DNA from: Brachypodium distachyon
Taxonomy: Eukaryota > Streptophyta > Magnoliopsida > Poales > Poaceae
Reading direction: 5' to 3'
NCBI RefSeq assembly: GCF_000005505.3
Contig: NC_016135.3
Location: 26,002,758-26,066,757, forward strand
Length of the DNA stretch: 64,000 nucleotides
Shown: in pieces, positions 21,206 to 32,544 of the stretch
Numbering within the stretch: the first letter of the stretch is position 1
How the letters are laid out: each line of letters starts with the position of its first letter
Notes under the pieces: model-generated
The model's input: only the letters and a program-made list of their open reading frames with translations
The model's database searches: none
Told to the model about the DNA's origin: nothing
Program-made: the position numbers and the translations under genes

Positions 21206-23979
21206 CTAGGTGGGTCTGGCGAGGGAGTGGAACCCGTTCTTCTGAAGCCAGCTCTGGGCTTGCGATGCGATGTAGGGTGGGAATCGTGATGATGCTGCTG
21301 CTGCTGCCGCGGCTGCGGCGGCGTTGCTCGGCGGCGCCGCCGGGTGCGGCACCGGCGACGGCGGCGGCGGCCAGCTCGTGCCAGCGCCGCCGCCGACGCC
21401 ATTGTTGCCCCAGACGCCATGCAGCCTCTGTTGCTGCTGCTGCTGGAGGTGCGGATGCCAGTGCCCTGCTCCGCCGCTCGTGCCGCCGACCGTCAGCGAC
21501 AGGCCTCCCGCTGTCCCCGGATCGCCTCCGTTGCTCACGAACTGCCAGCACAGATTTGCACCAGACAATCAATCAGCCAAGCAGAGTATTAACTCGCCGC
21601 CTACTAAGAACAGATAATTAACCAAGATACTAATCCATCTTCTCGAAATGGAAAATGGCAGAGTACCCACTTGGTGATGCCTGGGACTAAACGGCAGGTG
21701 GGAGGCTTGCAGGCCGGGAGGGGGCATCTGCTGATGCTTCAAATTTTGGTCCAACTGTAGTGCCATGCCAGCCAGCAAGCAGTTAAATTAAGAAAAAATT
21801 CAGCTTTCCAACACCATATTAGTACGGCTACTTGATTATAGTTATATAGTTGACGCACGAATTAAGCAAGGCCAAAGTTGGTGCGTTGTACCTTGGCCTT
21901 GGTGCTCCGCGCCGCCGCCTGCCAGTCGAGCTCGAACGCCATGGGGACGCGCTGGTCAGACCCCGCGGCGCTGTCGTCGTCGCCGCCGTCAAGAATGCCC
22001 CTTTTGGACCCCGCCGAGCTCCCGAGCGACAAGTCCAGGTTTTGCTCGCCGTCGTCCGTCGCAGCTGTTTACACGGCCACAGAAGAACATTGCCCATCAT
22101 AAGCTCAAGAACAGCAAGAAAAAAACAGATGGTGAATTAAATCACGCGCGCACAGTAGGCAGGGTTCAGTGACTAACCCGTCGGCTCGAACTCCTCGGCG
22201 TAAATGCTGGGATCGAAGTTCGTGACCGCATCCTTGCCGTTGCACTTGATGGCAGCGCGATCGTACGACCTGCATACCGCGGGCCGACAAAGGTCCAGAG
22301 AGAGAGACACGAGACAGCCGATCAATCAATCAGTTCACCGCCCAACCCAAAGCTCGATTCGATCCACAACAGCAGCAGCAACAATGGACAGAGGGACGCA
22401 CAGTTCACAGTGCTGGCAATAATTTAGTCTTTTACCTGGCAGCTTCCTCCTCCGTGTCAAACAGGCCCAAGTAGACGTACCTGCACAAGATAGAGAGATG
22501 CCACTTTGAGCGCAACGACAGGAGCAAGCAGATACCACTCAGAAACACATGGATGTTCTGTCCGTTTTTGAAGTGGTTCAGAAGATGGATGAAATTATGA
22601 AGCGCCGCAAGGTAATTGGATTGGAGGAAGGAGGGAGAGTGATGATACTTCTTGCCGAGGAACTGGCCCATCCGGGCCTCCCATCTGCCGCACTTGTGGA
22701 GCGTGACGCCCCTGTACTTGGAGCTGCCCCTGGGGAACCCCGTGCTCTGCCGCCGGAGCACGTGGACGAACTCCTCCTTGGTCAGATTGCCCATCTGCAA
22801 GTCGATTCCAACACACGTTTAATTTTACGATTCTGCAAAAACGAAATCGATCGGCCTCGCTGGCGCAGCAGAAATTGTTTGTCGATCACCTGCTTAATGT
22901 CGTCGTAATCGTCCAGGCTAAAATTGATGTCGGCTTCCACGCCGCGGAACTTGATCGCCGCCCGATCGTAGGCCCTGCAGTCGTTGCGAGCATGGTAAAG
23001 AATTCAGAAAAGAGCGGCGGCGAATTAATTGAATTGGTATTGGCAGAGCAGAGATGCTCGTGTCAGTCGGGGGAGAGAAAGATCAAGGAAGCGAAATATC
23101 TTACCGAGCCGCGGCATGAGCAGTGTCAAATCCACCTGCAAGAAGTCGTCACAAGCCAAGCCATTGTGAGGGAAGAACCCAATTGGCGCCCCAAAAATGG
23201 AGAATTGGAGATATGGACAAGATGGACGATGAACGAAACTTACCCAAATAGACCTGCTTGCCACAATCCCTGCATTGCACAAAAGGATGGGGTGAGAGAG
23301 AGAGAAGAAGAGAGGGCAGCAGAGAGTGAGAAGAGAGAGAGGGAGAAACAAATGGAGAAGAGAGAGAAGGGGAATAACTTTGATAAGATGTTGCTATGAA
23401 AGGCAAAAGGAGCAGAAGCGAGGAATGGCCAAAACAAGACGAATCCAATACCAAACCCATCCTCGCTTCTTTTCTTTTGCGCAGACAACACACAAACACT
23501 CTCTCCTCTCTCCTCTTCTTCTTCTTCTTCTTCTTCTTCCTCGAGCTCTCGAGAAAAGGGAAAGGGAATGAACAGAACGGAAAGCACAGAACTTACCATA
23601 TGTGCGACTCCCACCGCCCCGTCCGGCGGTAGAAGGTGACGCCGCGGTACTGCGAGCTGCGCGACCGGGGCCCGCGCCGGCTCTTCTTCCCCACGGCGGC
23701 GGCCGCGGCGGCGCCTCCGCCGGACGACGCGGTGGCGGGCGGCGGCGCGCCGGCGAGACGCAGCCACCCCGCCCGAGCGGCGTCGGCGACTCCTGGGGCG
23801 GGCTCGCCGGGGACGACGGCCGGGGGGAAGAACTGGCGCGTGAGGACGGCGGAGTCGTCGTCGTCGGGTATCTCGACCAGGGCGGCGGCGGACGACGACG
23901 AGGCGCCGGAGTCGTCGACGGACGGCGGGGACGGCGGCGGCGCCGCCTCCGCCGCCGGCGAGTCATTGAGATCCCACAT
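21206..23979 (-). CDS. euAP2 transcription factor, Cly1/AP2L2-like, miR172-regulated
   Basis: Ten coding exons (minus): 23597-23979, 23244-23269, 23105-23135, 22890-22974, 22649-22794, 22436-22480, 22178-22269, 21892-22064, 21671-21754, 21206-21541. They sum to 1401 nt, 466 aa, with GT/AG at each junction; the 26-nt and 31-nt exons are typical of AP2 genes. The protein starts MWDLNDSP and has a basic [13 protein letters not shown] nuclear-localisation stretch (98-110). AP2 domains lie at about 111-165 and 202-257, an LDLSLG repression motif at 279-284, and the C-terminal end is [10 protein letters not shown]. The family binds DNA in the nucleus and controls floral meristem and lodicule development; the barley counterpart governs cleistogamy. 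A miR172 site lies in the last exon. Intron 1 holds a (CTT)n tract (23514-23539). The start is the first in-frame ATG. Confidence 0.95.
21280..21300 (-). promoter_or_regulatory. miR172 target site in AP2 last exon
   Basis: Within the codons for AAASSRF the minus strand reads gcagcatcatcacgattcc preceded by ca, matching the grass AP2 miR172 site except for the second base. Here A replaces the usual T, a synonymous Ala codon change that would mismatch the 3' end of miR172. The core and seed pairing are kept, so regulation by cleavage or translational repression is expected. Confidence 0.9.
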
Positions 23980-24408
23980 GGCTCCCCTCTCTGTCTTCGC
24001 TGGGAGCTCCTCTGCTCTCCTCTTGCTGTTTGTTGTTCTTCCCCTGGCTGGGGCGGCTGAAGATAACAACAGGAAAGGGAAACCAGGGGGAGAGAAACAA
24101 AGAGAGGGAGAGGGGGAAGAAAAAGGCAGGAGCCGGTTGCCTTGTTGGGGTATGCAAGTACTTTCTCTTTTGCGCTCTCCTTTGAAAAGCCCCTCTCCTC
24201 CTAACCTAGGAGCGCAGAGGCGGAAAAAAGGAGCCCTGCTGCTGCTGCTGCTGGTGGACGAGGCTGTGCGAGATGGTGCGTCTTTTGGCAAACATACTTC
24301 CACTAGCTAGCAACTCTCACTCACTTGCTCCGAGGAGAACGAGGAGCGAGGGGAAAAGGAAAGGAAAAACAGAGGCGTGGCGAAAGAAACAGAGTGTGCG
24401 CGCGCGCG

Positions 24409-24414
24409 TTTATA
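24409..24414 (-). promoter_or_regulatory. probable TATA box of the AP2 gene
   Basis: tataaa on the minus strand within ctttttataaacg, 430 nt upstream of the AP2 start codon. The implied leader of about 400 nt is CT/GA-rich and contains no in-frame ATG before the MWDLN start. The position is plausible for a core promoter but no transcript evidence is available. Confidence 0.5.
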
Positions 24415-26944
24415 AAAAGCCCAGCGGCGGCCGGTGGACAGAGCAAAGCGCAAGGAGTAATATCATAGCCGTCTTGTGTTATAACGGCTGGGAAAACCAG
24501 AGCTCCTCCACCTCAAAAAAAGAAGAAAATTAGAGGTCCTCCTCGTACAGCTTCCTGCCGCTGCAATTGGCTGCAACTCCATGGACCATATGGTTTCACC
24601 TCGTTGGACGCTTCGCTGCAAATACTCTGAGTTTTGACCAGAGAGAAAGAAACAAAAAGAATGAACCAGCGAAAGGAACGGCATGCAAGCATTTCCCAAT
24701 TTAAATTCCTGTCGACTTTGAAGTTCATATTATGTATTGTACGGAGTACGTGTGTGACGAGCCGGCCGGCCGGGCGCTTTGGCCCTGCCAAATTAGCCGG
24801 CTTGCGTCGACAAGTCAAACCCAACTCGGATGTACCGATCGAGAGTCCTACATAAGCCCGGTACCGGAACGGTACTTGTGTTCCGTTTTTTTCCTGACCC
24901 GTCCGAGCGCAATCGATCGTGACAAGGACGCCATAATTTCCTACGAGTTGCCAATTGCTCTGCAGTGTTCCGGATTTTAGATATTGGTTCTGGTCGACGT
25001 CCGGACAGCGATCTGCCGCGCGCGGGTGGCGAAAATATCTCGTCTCCACGGAGAAATCGTCGAATATGGCGGTAATCAATCGATTGTTCCTTCGTAACCC
25101 TGGGGCCTAGTGCTTAGTTGTCGGAAGCTCGAAGGCTAGGAGGCTCCGACACATGGGGGCCCATCTGCCAGCCGGTAAAGTGAGGTCACTCTCCGTCGAT
25201 CATTTGTGCACAAGGTTCCCCTTTTGTGCAATTCTACGAGGGATCGACCTTCAGAAATTCCACACGGTGCTTTCCCATCCTTTGCTTGTCACTTCCACTG
25301 AAATGATCCGTCACCCAGCTGGCTGCTACTGTTCGAGCCAATTTTCACGTGTTCGCAGGCGTGATTGATTTTTTCCTGAGACGTGCGTTAATTTGGGGCA
25401 AGAATCGTAGTACAAAGCCAGTGTTAGCCCGGGGTAAGCATGTACGTGCTGCTGTCAAAGCAGTGAAATTTTGGAGAGAGCCATGCATGCATGCAGATGT
25501 TGACTGGTCTCCGATGGATGGAATCGATCGTTGTATTTCCATTGGCAATGGGCCAATTTCATGTCGACCGACGCCGTACTTGCAGCTAGAGCGAGCTCTC
25601 GATCAGCTGCTGCCCGTGCCGGGAAAGATATTTCCGGCCGGTACGAATATTCTCCTCTACTAGCAGCAACACAAGCAAAGATTTTTTTTTTAAAGGTTTC
25701 TGCTGCGATATGATAGGGCCTAAAGACTGGAGATGCTCACGCACAGGGACTGGCCACTGGCCAAGGCCAACAGCACAGTCACTACTGCCTTTCTGTTGTT
25801 GACCAAAGAGCTACGTCTGTGACGACTAAAGACTTTGAGTGATTTCACTTGGCAAATCTGGGTCTCCTCTCCTCCCTCCGTTTATAGCACCGACCGTTTT
25901 TTCTTCCTTAACTTTAGGCCTGGAAGTTTCCCATCGATTCATTCATCCCTTTTCATGTCTATTGAATTTTCAACCTTTTTCCTTCTAAAAAACCACTCCT
26001 CCACAAATTCAATCTTACCAAGCTGCATTGCTTCCACATCGCCTGGTCCTGGAGTCATTTTGCGGAATTTACTGACCCGTGCCGTGCCGATGAAAGATGC
26101 ATATACGACCCGCTGGTTAATTATTACCAGTTGGAGACTGTGGCAGGGGTCGAGAAAAGGCACGCTAGAACCACACACGAATATGGAAACCATAGTCTGC
26201 ACCGATGCATGCATCACAAGCACGCAGCTAGGCAGATAGATAGATAGCTGGTCCATGTCATCGGGACTTGGGAGGGGGGCTCACAGCGACGTCAACTATA
26301 TACGCGTACGAATCTGTAGCTAGCTTAGCTAGGGAGGTCCATGCAATGCACTGACCACCCGCAAGCTCCAGCTTGTCTGCTCGATCTAGATGCCAGACTA
26401 CACGTACTACATGAACTTCTTCTCATCCCCTTCAAGAGAGTTCAAAGGCTAGAAGTTCTAGCTTTGCCCCCACGGAGACACACATGTGCATGCTCGTACG
26501 TGCCACAGTCATAGCTAGCTCTCGCAGACGGATCGACTGAAGCCTTGACCGAATTTGCCCCCAAATATGCTTAAAACGGTGCGGTGTTTTTGAGGCACGC
26601 GTACGTACAGGTTCGTGCGGTTTCTGGCCGATCGTTATATCTCCTTTCTTTGGCCGAACCTACAGATGATGACGTGATGCGATCCGACGTATGTGTCGAC
26701 AGCGAAGCTGCAGGGACAGGTCGACTACTCAGTTTAGGCTCTCTTCTTGCTATAAGTATCTTTTGAGCGTCTCCTGTCTCCTTTCCTAATCAAAAGTACT
26801 GTACTCCACTGGAAAGCATAACTGGCCAGTGCCAATGGCCAATGGGATATCAACACGGGTTAGGAGTACTAGCACTGAAGTGCTGATCATCCGGGGAATA
26901 ATAATTGGCTTTGCTTGGGGTCACACGGAGAACCATATAGAATA

Positions 26945-26965
26945 CCCCCCCCCCCCCACCCCCCC
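26945..26965. repeat. poly(C) tract
   Basis: Thirteen C, one A, seven C. Possible sequencing or assembly weak point. Confidence 0.9.
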
Positions 26966-27570
26966 AACATACTATTATTGGCAGCACAAGGGCGTGTCAT
27001 GGGAGAGCGTGATGGTCCACTGATCGTTTCGGGCAAGCAGAAGGCGGATTTGTTAAATCCGGGAGCTAATTCTGGGCCTCGTGGCCGCCTGCCTGCCCAC
27101 AAACAAAGCCTTTCGACCACTACGTACGTTGGATGAACAAAAATAATATCTTATCATATACTCACCCCCATCTCTCTTTCTTTCAGTGGAGTCAGTCAGT
27201 CACGCATATGCAGCTATAGGTAGTAGCCGCTAATTATTGGTGACATGAGCTGAGCCTGTGTGTGTTGTTTCATGGCGGTTCGTGTCAGAGCGAAAGGAAG
27301 GGCGGGATCGGGGACATGGATCGATTATTGATGATGGCCGTGGCGAGGAAAGGAAAAGAGCTTTATTTTACAACCGAGAGATGTTCCTTGGAAAGTGGGG
27401 GATCGAGAGCCCATCGCCCCACGTCTGGAACCGAACCAAAGGAGGAACCAATTGCAACAAGAGTTGTCAAAGAGTCGAGTCATGCCTTTATTTCGTAAGA
27501 CTAACGTGAGTCGACCCTGACCAGATCCACGGCCAACGGAACAAAAAGAGTTAACTTATTGGTACAATAC

Positions 27571-27603
27571 TACTCCTCGGTTCGGAAATAAGTGACTCAC
27601 TTT
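27571..27603. mobile_element. Stowaway MITE remnant (one end)
   Basis: ctcctcggttcggaaataag resembles one Stowaway terminus with its inner sequence (gtgactcactttt). No opposite end is found, so it is a truncated remnant. Confidence 0.45.
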
Positions 27604-27651
27604 TGTCATCCAGGCAAAAAACTAAAAGAGTTTTGTTGAGCGACGTTCTTA

Positions 27652-28030
27652 GAGCGACTCCAATGGGATCGGCCAAATTTTGTCCTCAAATGTCTTTTTT
27701 TGCTCATTTGAGGAAGCAATTGGACATGTGTCCGCTTCATCCAACCACACCTTCCAAATTAGTTTTTCTTTTTTTTAATCCTTTCTTTTCTTCCTTTTAC
27801 CTTTTCTTCTCATTTTCACATCTCTTGTTGTGGGCCGGGACGGACAAAAGAGATTGTCCGGACACCCAAACCTCCCCCCAAATTTTGGGCAAATTTGAAG
27901 GATGTGTCCGGACAAACATGACATTTTATCCGTTTAGGAAATTTCATTGAAAGATGATTTTTTGGACAAAATGTACATATGCTCTTACGATTTGTCCGTT
28001 CATCTTTGAACGATGTCATTGGAGATGCTT
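27652..28030. mobile_element. Tourist-like (PIF/Harbinger) MITE
   Basis: 379 bp between TTA duplications at 27649-27651 and 28031-28033. The ends are inverted: gagcgactccaatggg at the left and, inverted, aagcatctccaatgac at the right. The interior repeats themes such as ttgtccggaca. No coding capacity. Confidence 0.75.
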
Positions 28031-31000
28031 TTACGATTTGTTACTAGGTGTACTATTTTGTTTCAAAGACACCAAAAGGAGACTAATATCATTGTGTGCT
28101 CTCCTAAACTTCCTTGGTAGTTGGGAAAGGCCAAATGTGTAACTGCGTGAATTTGAGTGCGGCTACAAACTCCAATTTGGGAAGATGCTCAACATATGGC
28201 TGCAATTATCTGTTGGAAAAAATCTAGCTGGATGTCAATTTAGGTGTCAATGTTTTCCTTATTTGGAAGTAGGCATCACAACCCGTGTCCCATTCCTAGT
28301 ACCAAAACTGCAGCCCCGTACGGTTTGGGCCAATAGATGCTCACGAAATTAGCTAATGGTCCAGCTAATCTAGACCTAACTTAGTACAGCTGCTACAGTG
28401 ATGAAGAAAGGTTGACATCTGGTGACTGATTTTATGCTATAATTAATGCAAGGACCGTTCTCTCGTCGGGGAGGCAAAAATAAACTACATTCAGTTTGGG
28501 GTCCCAGGTCTTGATCAATATAGAAAAACATGCAGGCCTTGCATAGAAATGAGGCTATCATTTTTCCAGCTTCCTAGTTGAATTGTTTCGTCTGAAACTC
28601 TAGCATTTCAAATATGTAAACTCCAAACTTGCAGGTGCCTGCAAGTGTTTTTCCAGGGGAGAGAACATGTCACTTGTAGCAGTGTCCTTTAATTTCTTTT
28701 CCCTTTTACGCGAATTATTGATGCCGTAGGGTCATTAGAATGGCATTGTTTTCCTCTGACTGTGACCGGTCGATCGCCTTTCCAGGTCTACACATGGCGA
28801 CACCAGGTCGTAATCAAGAGGTGAACATGAACGTCCAACCAAATGCCTAGATATATACAGTTGTAAGTTAATTGCAACCGTGCAAGGCAAAGGCTGTAAC
28901 AGGACTCTGAAATCTGAATACGGCACAGATTTGTTAGTGGTTAAACGATGTGCGCTGTGGCTTTCTTTAACTGTCGAAATGTATAGACACTTACTTTTTC
29001 TGTGTTAACTTCTGAGCTCTTCTGCTGGATACCGATGTTGTTGGTTAAGCTGGTAACAGTTTACTACTACCAGTTGGTGTTAATTAGTCGTGACTTGTTG
29101 GAAAAGGGTCAGATGCGACACATGTGATTTATAGCTTTGGAAGGAAGAGACACCTTTTGGGGATATCATTTGATCAGACGTGGTGGTTGAAATGAGAGAT
29201 TCAAACTTGAAATATTGCAGCATCAGAGTTCAACCCAGGATGCATGCAGGCAGGTCGCAGGACATGGGCATCTCTTTTCCCTTCCCTTAGTTAAAGATAA
29301 GAGAACAAAATGGGCCTTTAAATAACCATGTGCCCAGCTTGATCTGATTTTCTGCTAGTGCTGCCTCTGTCCTGCAAAGAAAGTAGTAGGTCAGCACCAA
29401 CACCAAACACCCAAGAGGACAAGGGTGTTCAGAAAGTGGTGAGGTATACTCTACAACTATACAATGATCTATTCATTTGTGTCGAATGTTTACGTGTGAG
29501 TAAACAGCATGAAGATGATGATGGTACACTGGACTAGCCTGCAAAAACAACAGCCGTGACAGAACAAAAATTTGACCAGCAATAGGACGGAGAGGCAGGA
29601 GGACGGCCGCGTTTCATCAAGAAGCAGGAACTACACTTCTGCTGCAACTGTCGAGTCACCAAACTACCCATACTTTTCTCTTTGGCACCTCTTCAAACTC
29701 CTATCCCTCTGGCCCGATCGCGTCACTGCAGCTCCTTTCTCCCTATCACTTCTTTACACTTTTCAGGCAAACAAACATGGAGGACATTGATTCCACTTGC
29801 CGTTTTCCTTCATTTCCTCGTCCATCCATCCACCAGTCGCCGCCCCAGCTGACACCATGAACGCTTCATTAACTGAGATCGGCACACTTAATGCCTTCAA
29901 ATCAAGTGCTCTCTGGTGTCCCTCCCTGGTTCCTCGGCATGCAAATGCAGTGCATGCGCGAAGCGGCAGCAGCAGCAGGAGATCTTTTGAACCGGGCGCG
30001 TGATCCCTGCGCCTTTCGCTTGCAAGGCGACAAGGCCGTGCCTGTACTCGTGCGAAAACAGCAAGTTTCAGACATGGTACCCGTCATGTGCAGTGCAGAT
30101 GATGCGTGGAAAAATGGCAGGCGAAACTGAATTCTTTTCTTCCCTTTGGACGAGACGCTCGGGATCAATGCGAGCTGTGTGGACTGGAAAGCCTCACAGT
30201 AAAGGAAAGGTGCTTTGCGTTCTGGGGCATTCAACCGAGCAAGAAGAAGAGCTCCGGCGCCAGGTTTTCTTTTTTTTCTTTTCCTTTCCTTTCTTTCTCT
30301 GGAACTGCAACTGCAACTGCAAGCAACCATTTGGTCATCTGCAACAGCTTGTGTGTCTAGCTAATAGGAGTACATCATCAAATCCGATCTGGAATTGCGG
30401 ACGAGGTACTTCTCTGCATGCTAAGCTGCAATCAAGTCCATGTACCATGTTTAGTACAAGGACTGAATTCGGTATTCAATCCAAGCATAGGTTCTGGAGT
30501 ACTGCGTACTAAAGAGTGCGTATTCAAGTGTAATAGTCTAGATGCACGTACGAAGGGGTACATGCATGGATTGTGGTTGCTTATTTTGATTCGAGTGTAG
30601 ATTAACAAAAGTGCTGTGTATAATGCTTTGCACCATGCGTTTGTACCGTTGGGATTTACAGCAGCGAAGGAACGCACTATACACACCTACGCGCTGTTCC
30701 ACTAACCTCTGTTGCCACACGTGCATGGCCCGGCCACGGCACGGCACGGACGGCGACACGTACATTGGTGATACGCTGCCTGTTTCCGACAACGCAGTAA
30801 TTTTGATCCACCTCGATACTGCACGGGAAGACCCAAGAGACGCTCTGATCTGTTGCTGTTCATCAAGCGTGTGCAAGAGTTGCAGCTCGCATAATTCATT
30901 TCATCCATTCGTTCGTTCAGAGTCCCTTGTAACATTTAAATCTAGCAGGCCGGTGGCTCCCTACTTGCAGAAATTGCTGTTACATCTTACAGGCTGGGTT

Positions 31001-32477
31001 AGTTCTATGTGACCATGTACGCACCCAGCTGTGTTGCTTCCTGCGCGGCTGCGCCCGTAGTACATATATACCAGGGTTTGTTTTCGATCTCTTGTGTGCT
31101 GGGCTGCTGGCACATGGCAACCACAGATAGAAACATCGTACAAGTGGGTGTCTGGGTTCTTAATATACGCATCAACCTTTCATTGATGTATGCATTGTTA
31201 AACATCGTCTTTCTTATTGAGAATGGGGGGTTGTTAGTGAGCTCACGGCTGACGTATTTTAGCATGACAAGACATGAGTATAAACTAAGCTATATGCATG
31301 GTGATGGTATACCTCGTCAGTCACCAGCAGCTTAAAAAACCTTTGCCTCACACTGGGTATCTGAGGACACGATCGTCCACAGGCAATGCAACTGAACTGA
31401 TGTTTTTGTTCCATTCATAGATCAGAGTGTCAACGCACTAATTAACCAGTCCCCATCCGATCGGCCCCGGCCGGCTCGTACGTATATATATTGTCCCAAC
31501 TGAACTAATAGCAGAAAATGAACAAGGTTTATCTACAACTCGTAATTTTTTACTCCATGCTTGCATCTGATCAAGCAAAGATTCGCGGGAGTTATTATAA
31601 CCTACAGCAGTACAGGTAGAGAGGGCAGATGAGCTTCGCTGTTGCTTTGAGTACAATGCCTGATGTTACTACCATGGCTGAGCCGTCCAGTCCGGGAATG
31701 GAACAACAGCTGAGCCACGGGCGCGGTCGTCGTGTCACTCGTGTGTCTGTCTGCCCCGCCTTCTACGATGCTCCTTCGATCGCCGGTCGCAGCAGCATCA
31801 CGTACAGTAGGAATGTTTGGAGATGCTGGAACAGTCGCTCCCTGTAAACTTGAGCAATGTTCTTGTGTTGGCTTTCACTGTAACCTCTCTGACCAGCCCG
31901 CTACTGCTTATGAGTTGTCACGTTTTCTGGGTCGGATTCGGATGAACTGCTGTTAGCACCAGTCCGGGGGAGAAAATAGTAATGGCATGTGCGGTTGGTT
32001 CGTAGATTCTCGTTTGACCATATTTGCACGAACAGAAACAGCGACATCACTGTAAGAAAAAGACTGCAATGCGAGCTTGTTTCAGGGCTCAGTTGTAACT
32101 GGAACTGGCCCTTCTGTTAAAAAAAAAAAGCTTCAACTGGGCCACAATACATTGGACTATTGCTGGGCTCATTTCAATTGGTTGCAAAGCTCTAACCAGA
32201 TCTGGCTGGGGCTCTCGACAACTCAACGTACTAATATGAAGTTGGGTGGTCCGAGTGCAATTTTTGTTAGGCTATTTTTAACATGGGCAATCATGCTACA
32301 ACTCTTATGGGCCTAGTTTTATTTTGTTCAAACACCAACTTCGCCTGGGCAATTATATTGATCATTGAACTCCACATGCAGAAAGAAAGAACTCCACATG
32401 CAGAAACCTGCAAGTTGGATATGTTCCCTAAAAAAAAAGCTTTCAGTTCCCCTTCAGTTAAGGGGACGGCATTTCAT

Positions 32478-32544
32478 TATCGCGGCACATTAAATCTGTA
32501 GCCTCTTCACTATCGCCGCACCATTAAATTTGTAGCCTCTTCAG
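32478..32544. repeat. 33-bp tandem duplication
   Basis: Two near-identical units: tatcgcggcacattaaat(c)tgtagcctcttcac at 32478-32510 and its copy at 32511-32544, differing by a few bases. Confidence 0.85.

Noticed and set aside
23593..24303. N-terminal extension of the AP2 protein by about 108 aa
   Set aside because: The frame upstream of MWDLN is open, but its first codon at 24303 is GTG and no in-frame ATG occurs before 23979. It is a Ser/Arg-rich leader, and family proteins start at MWDLN.
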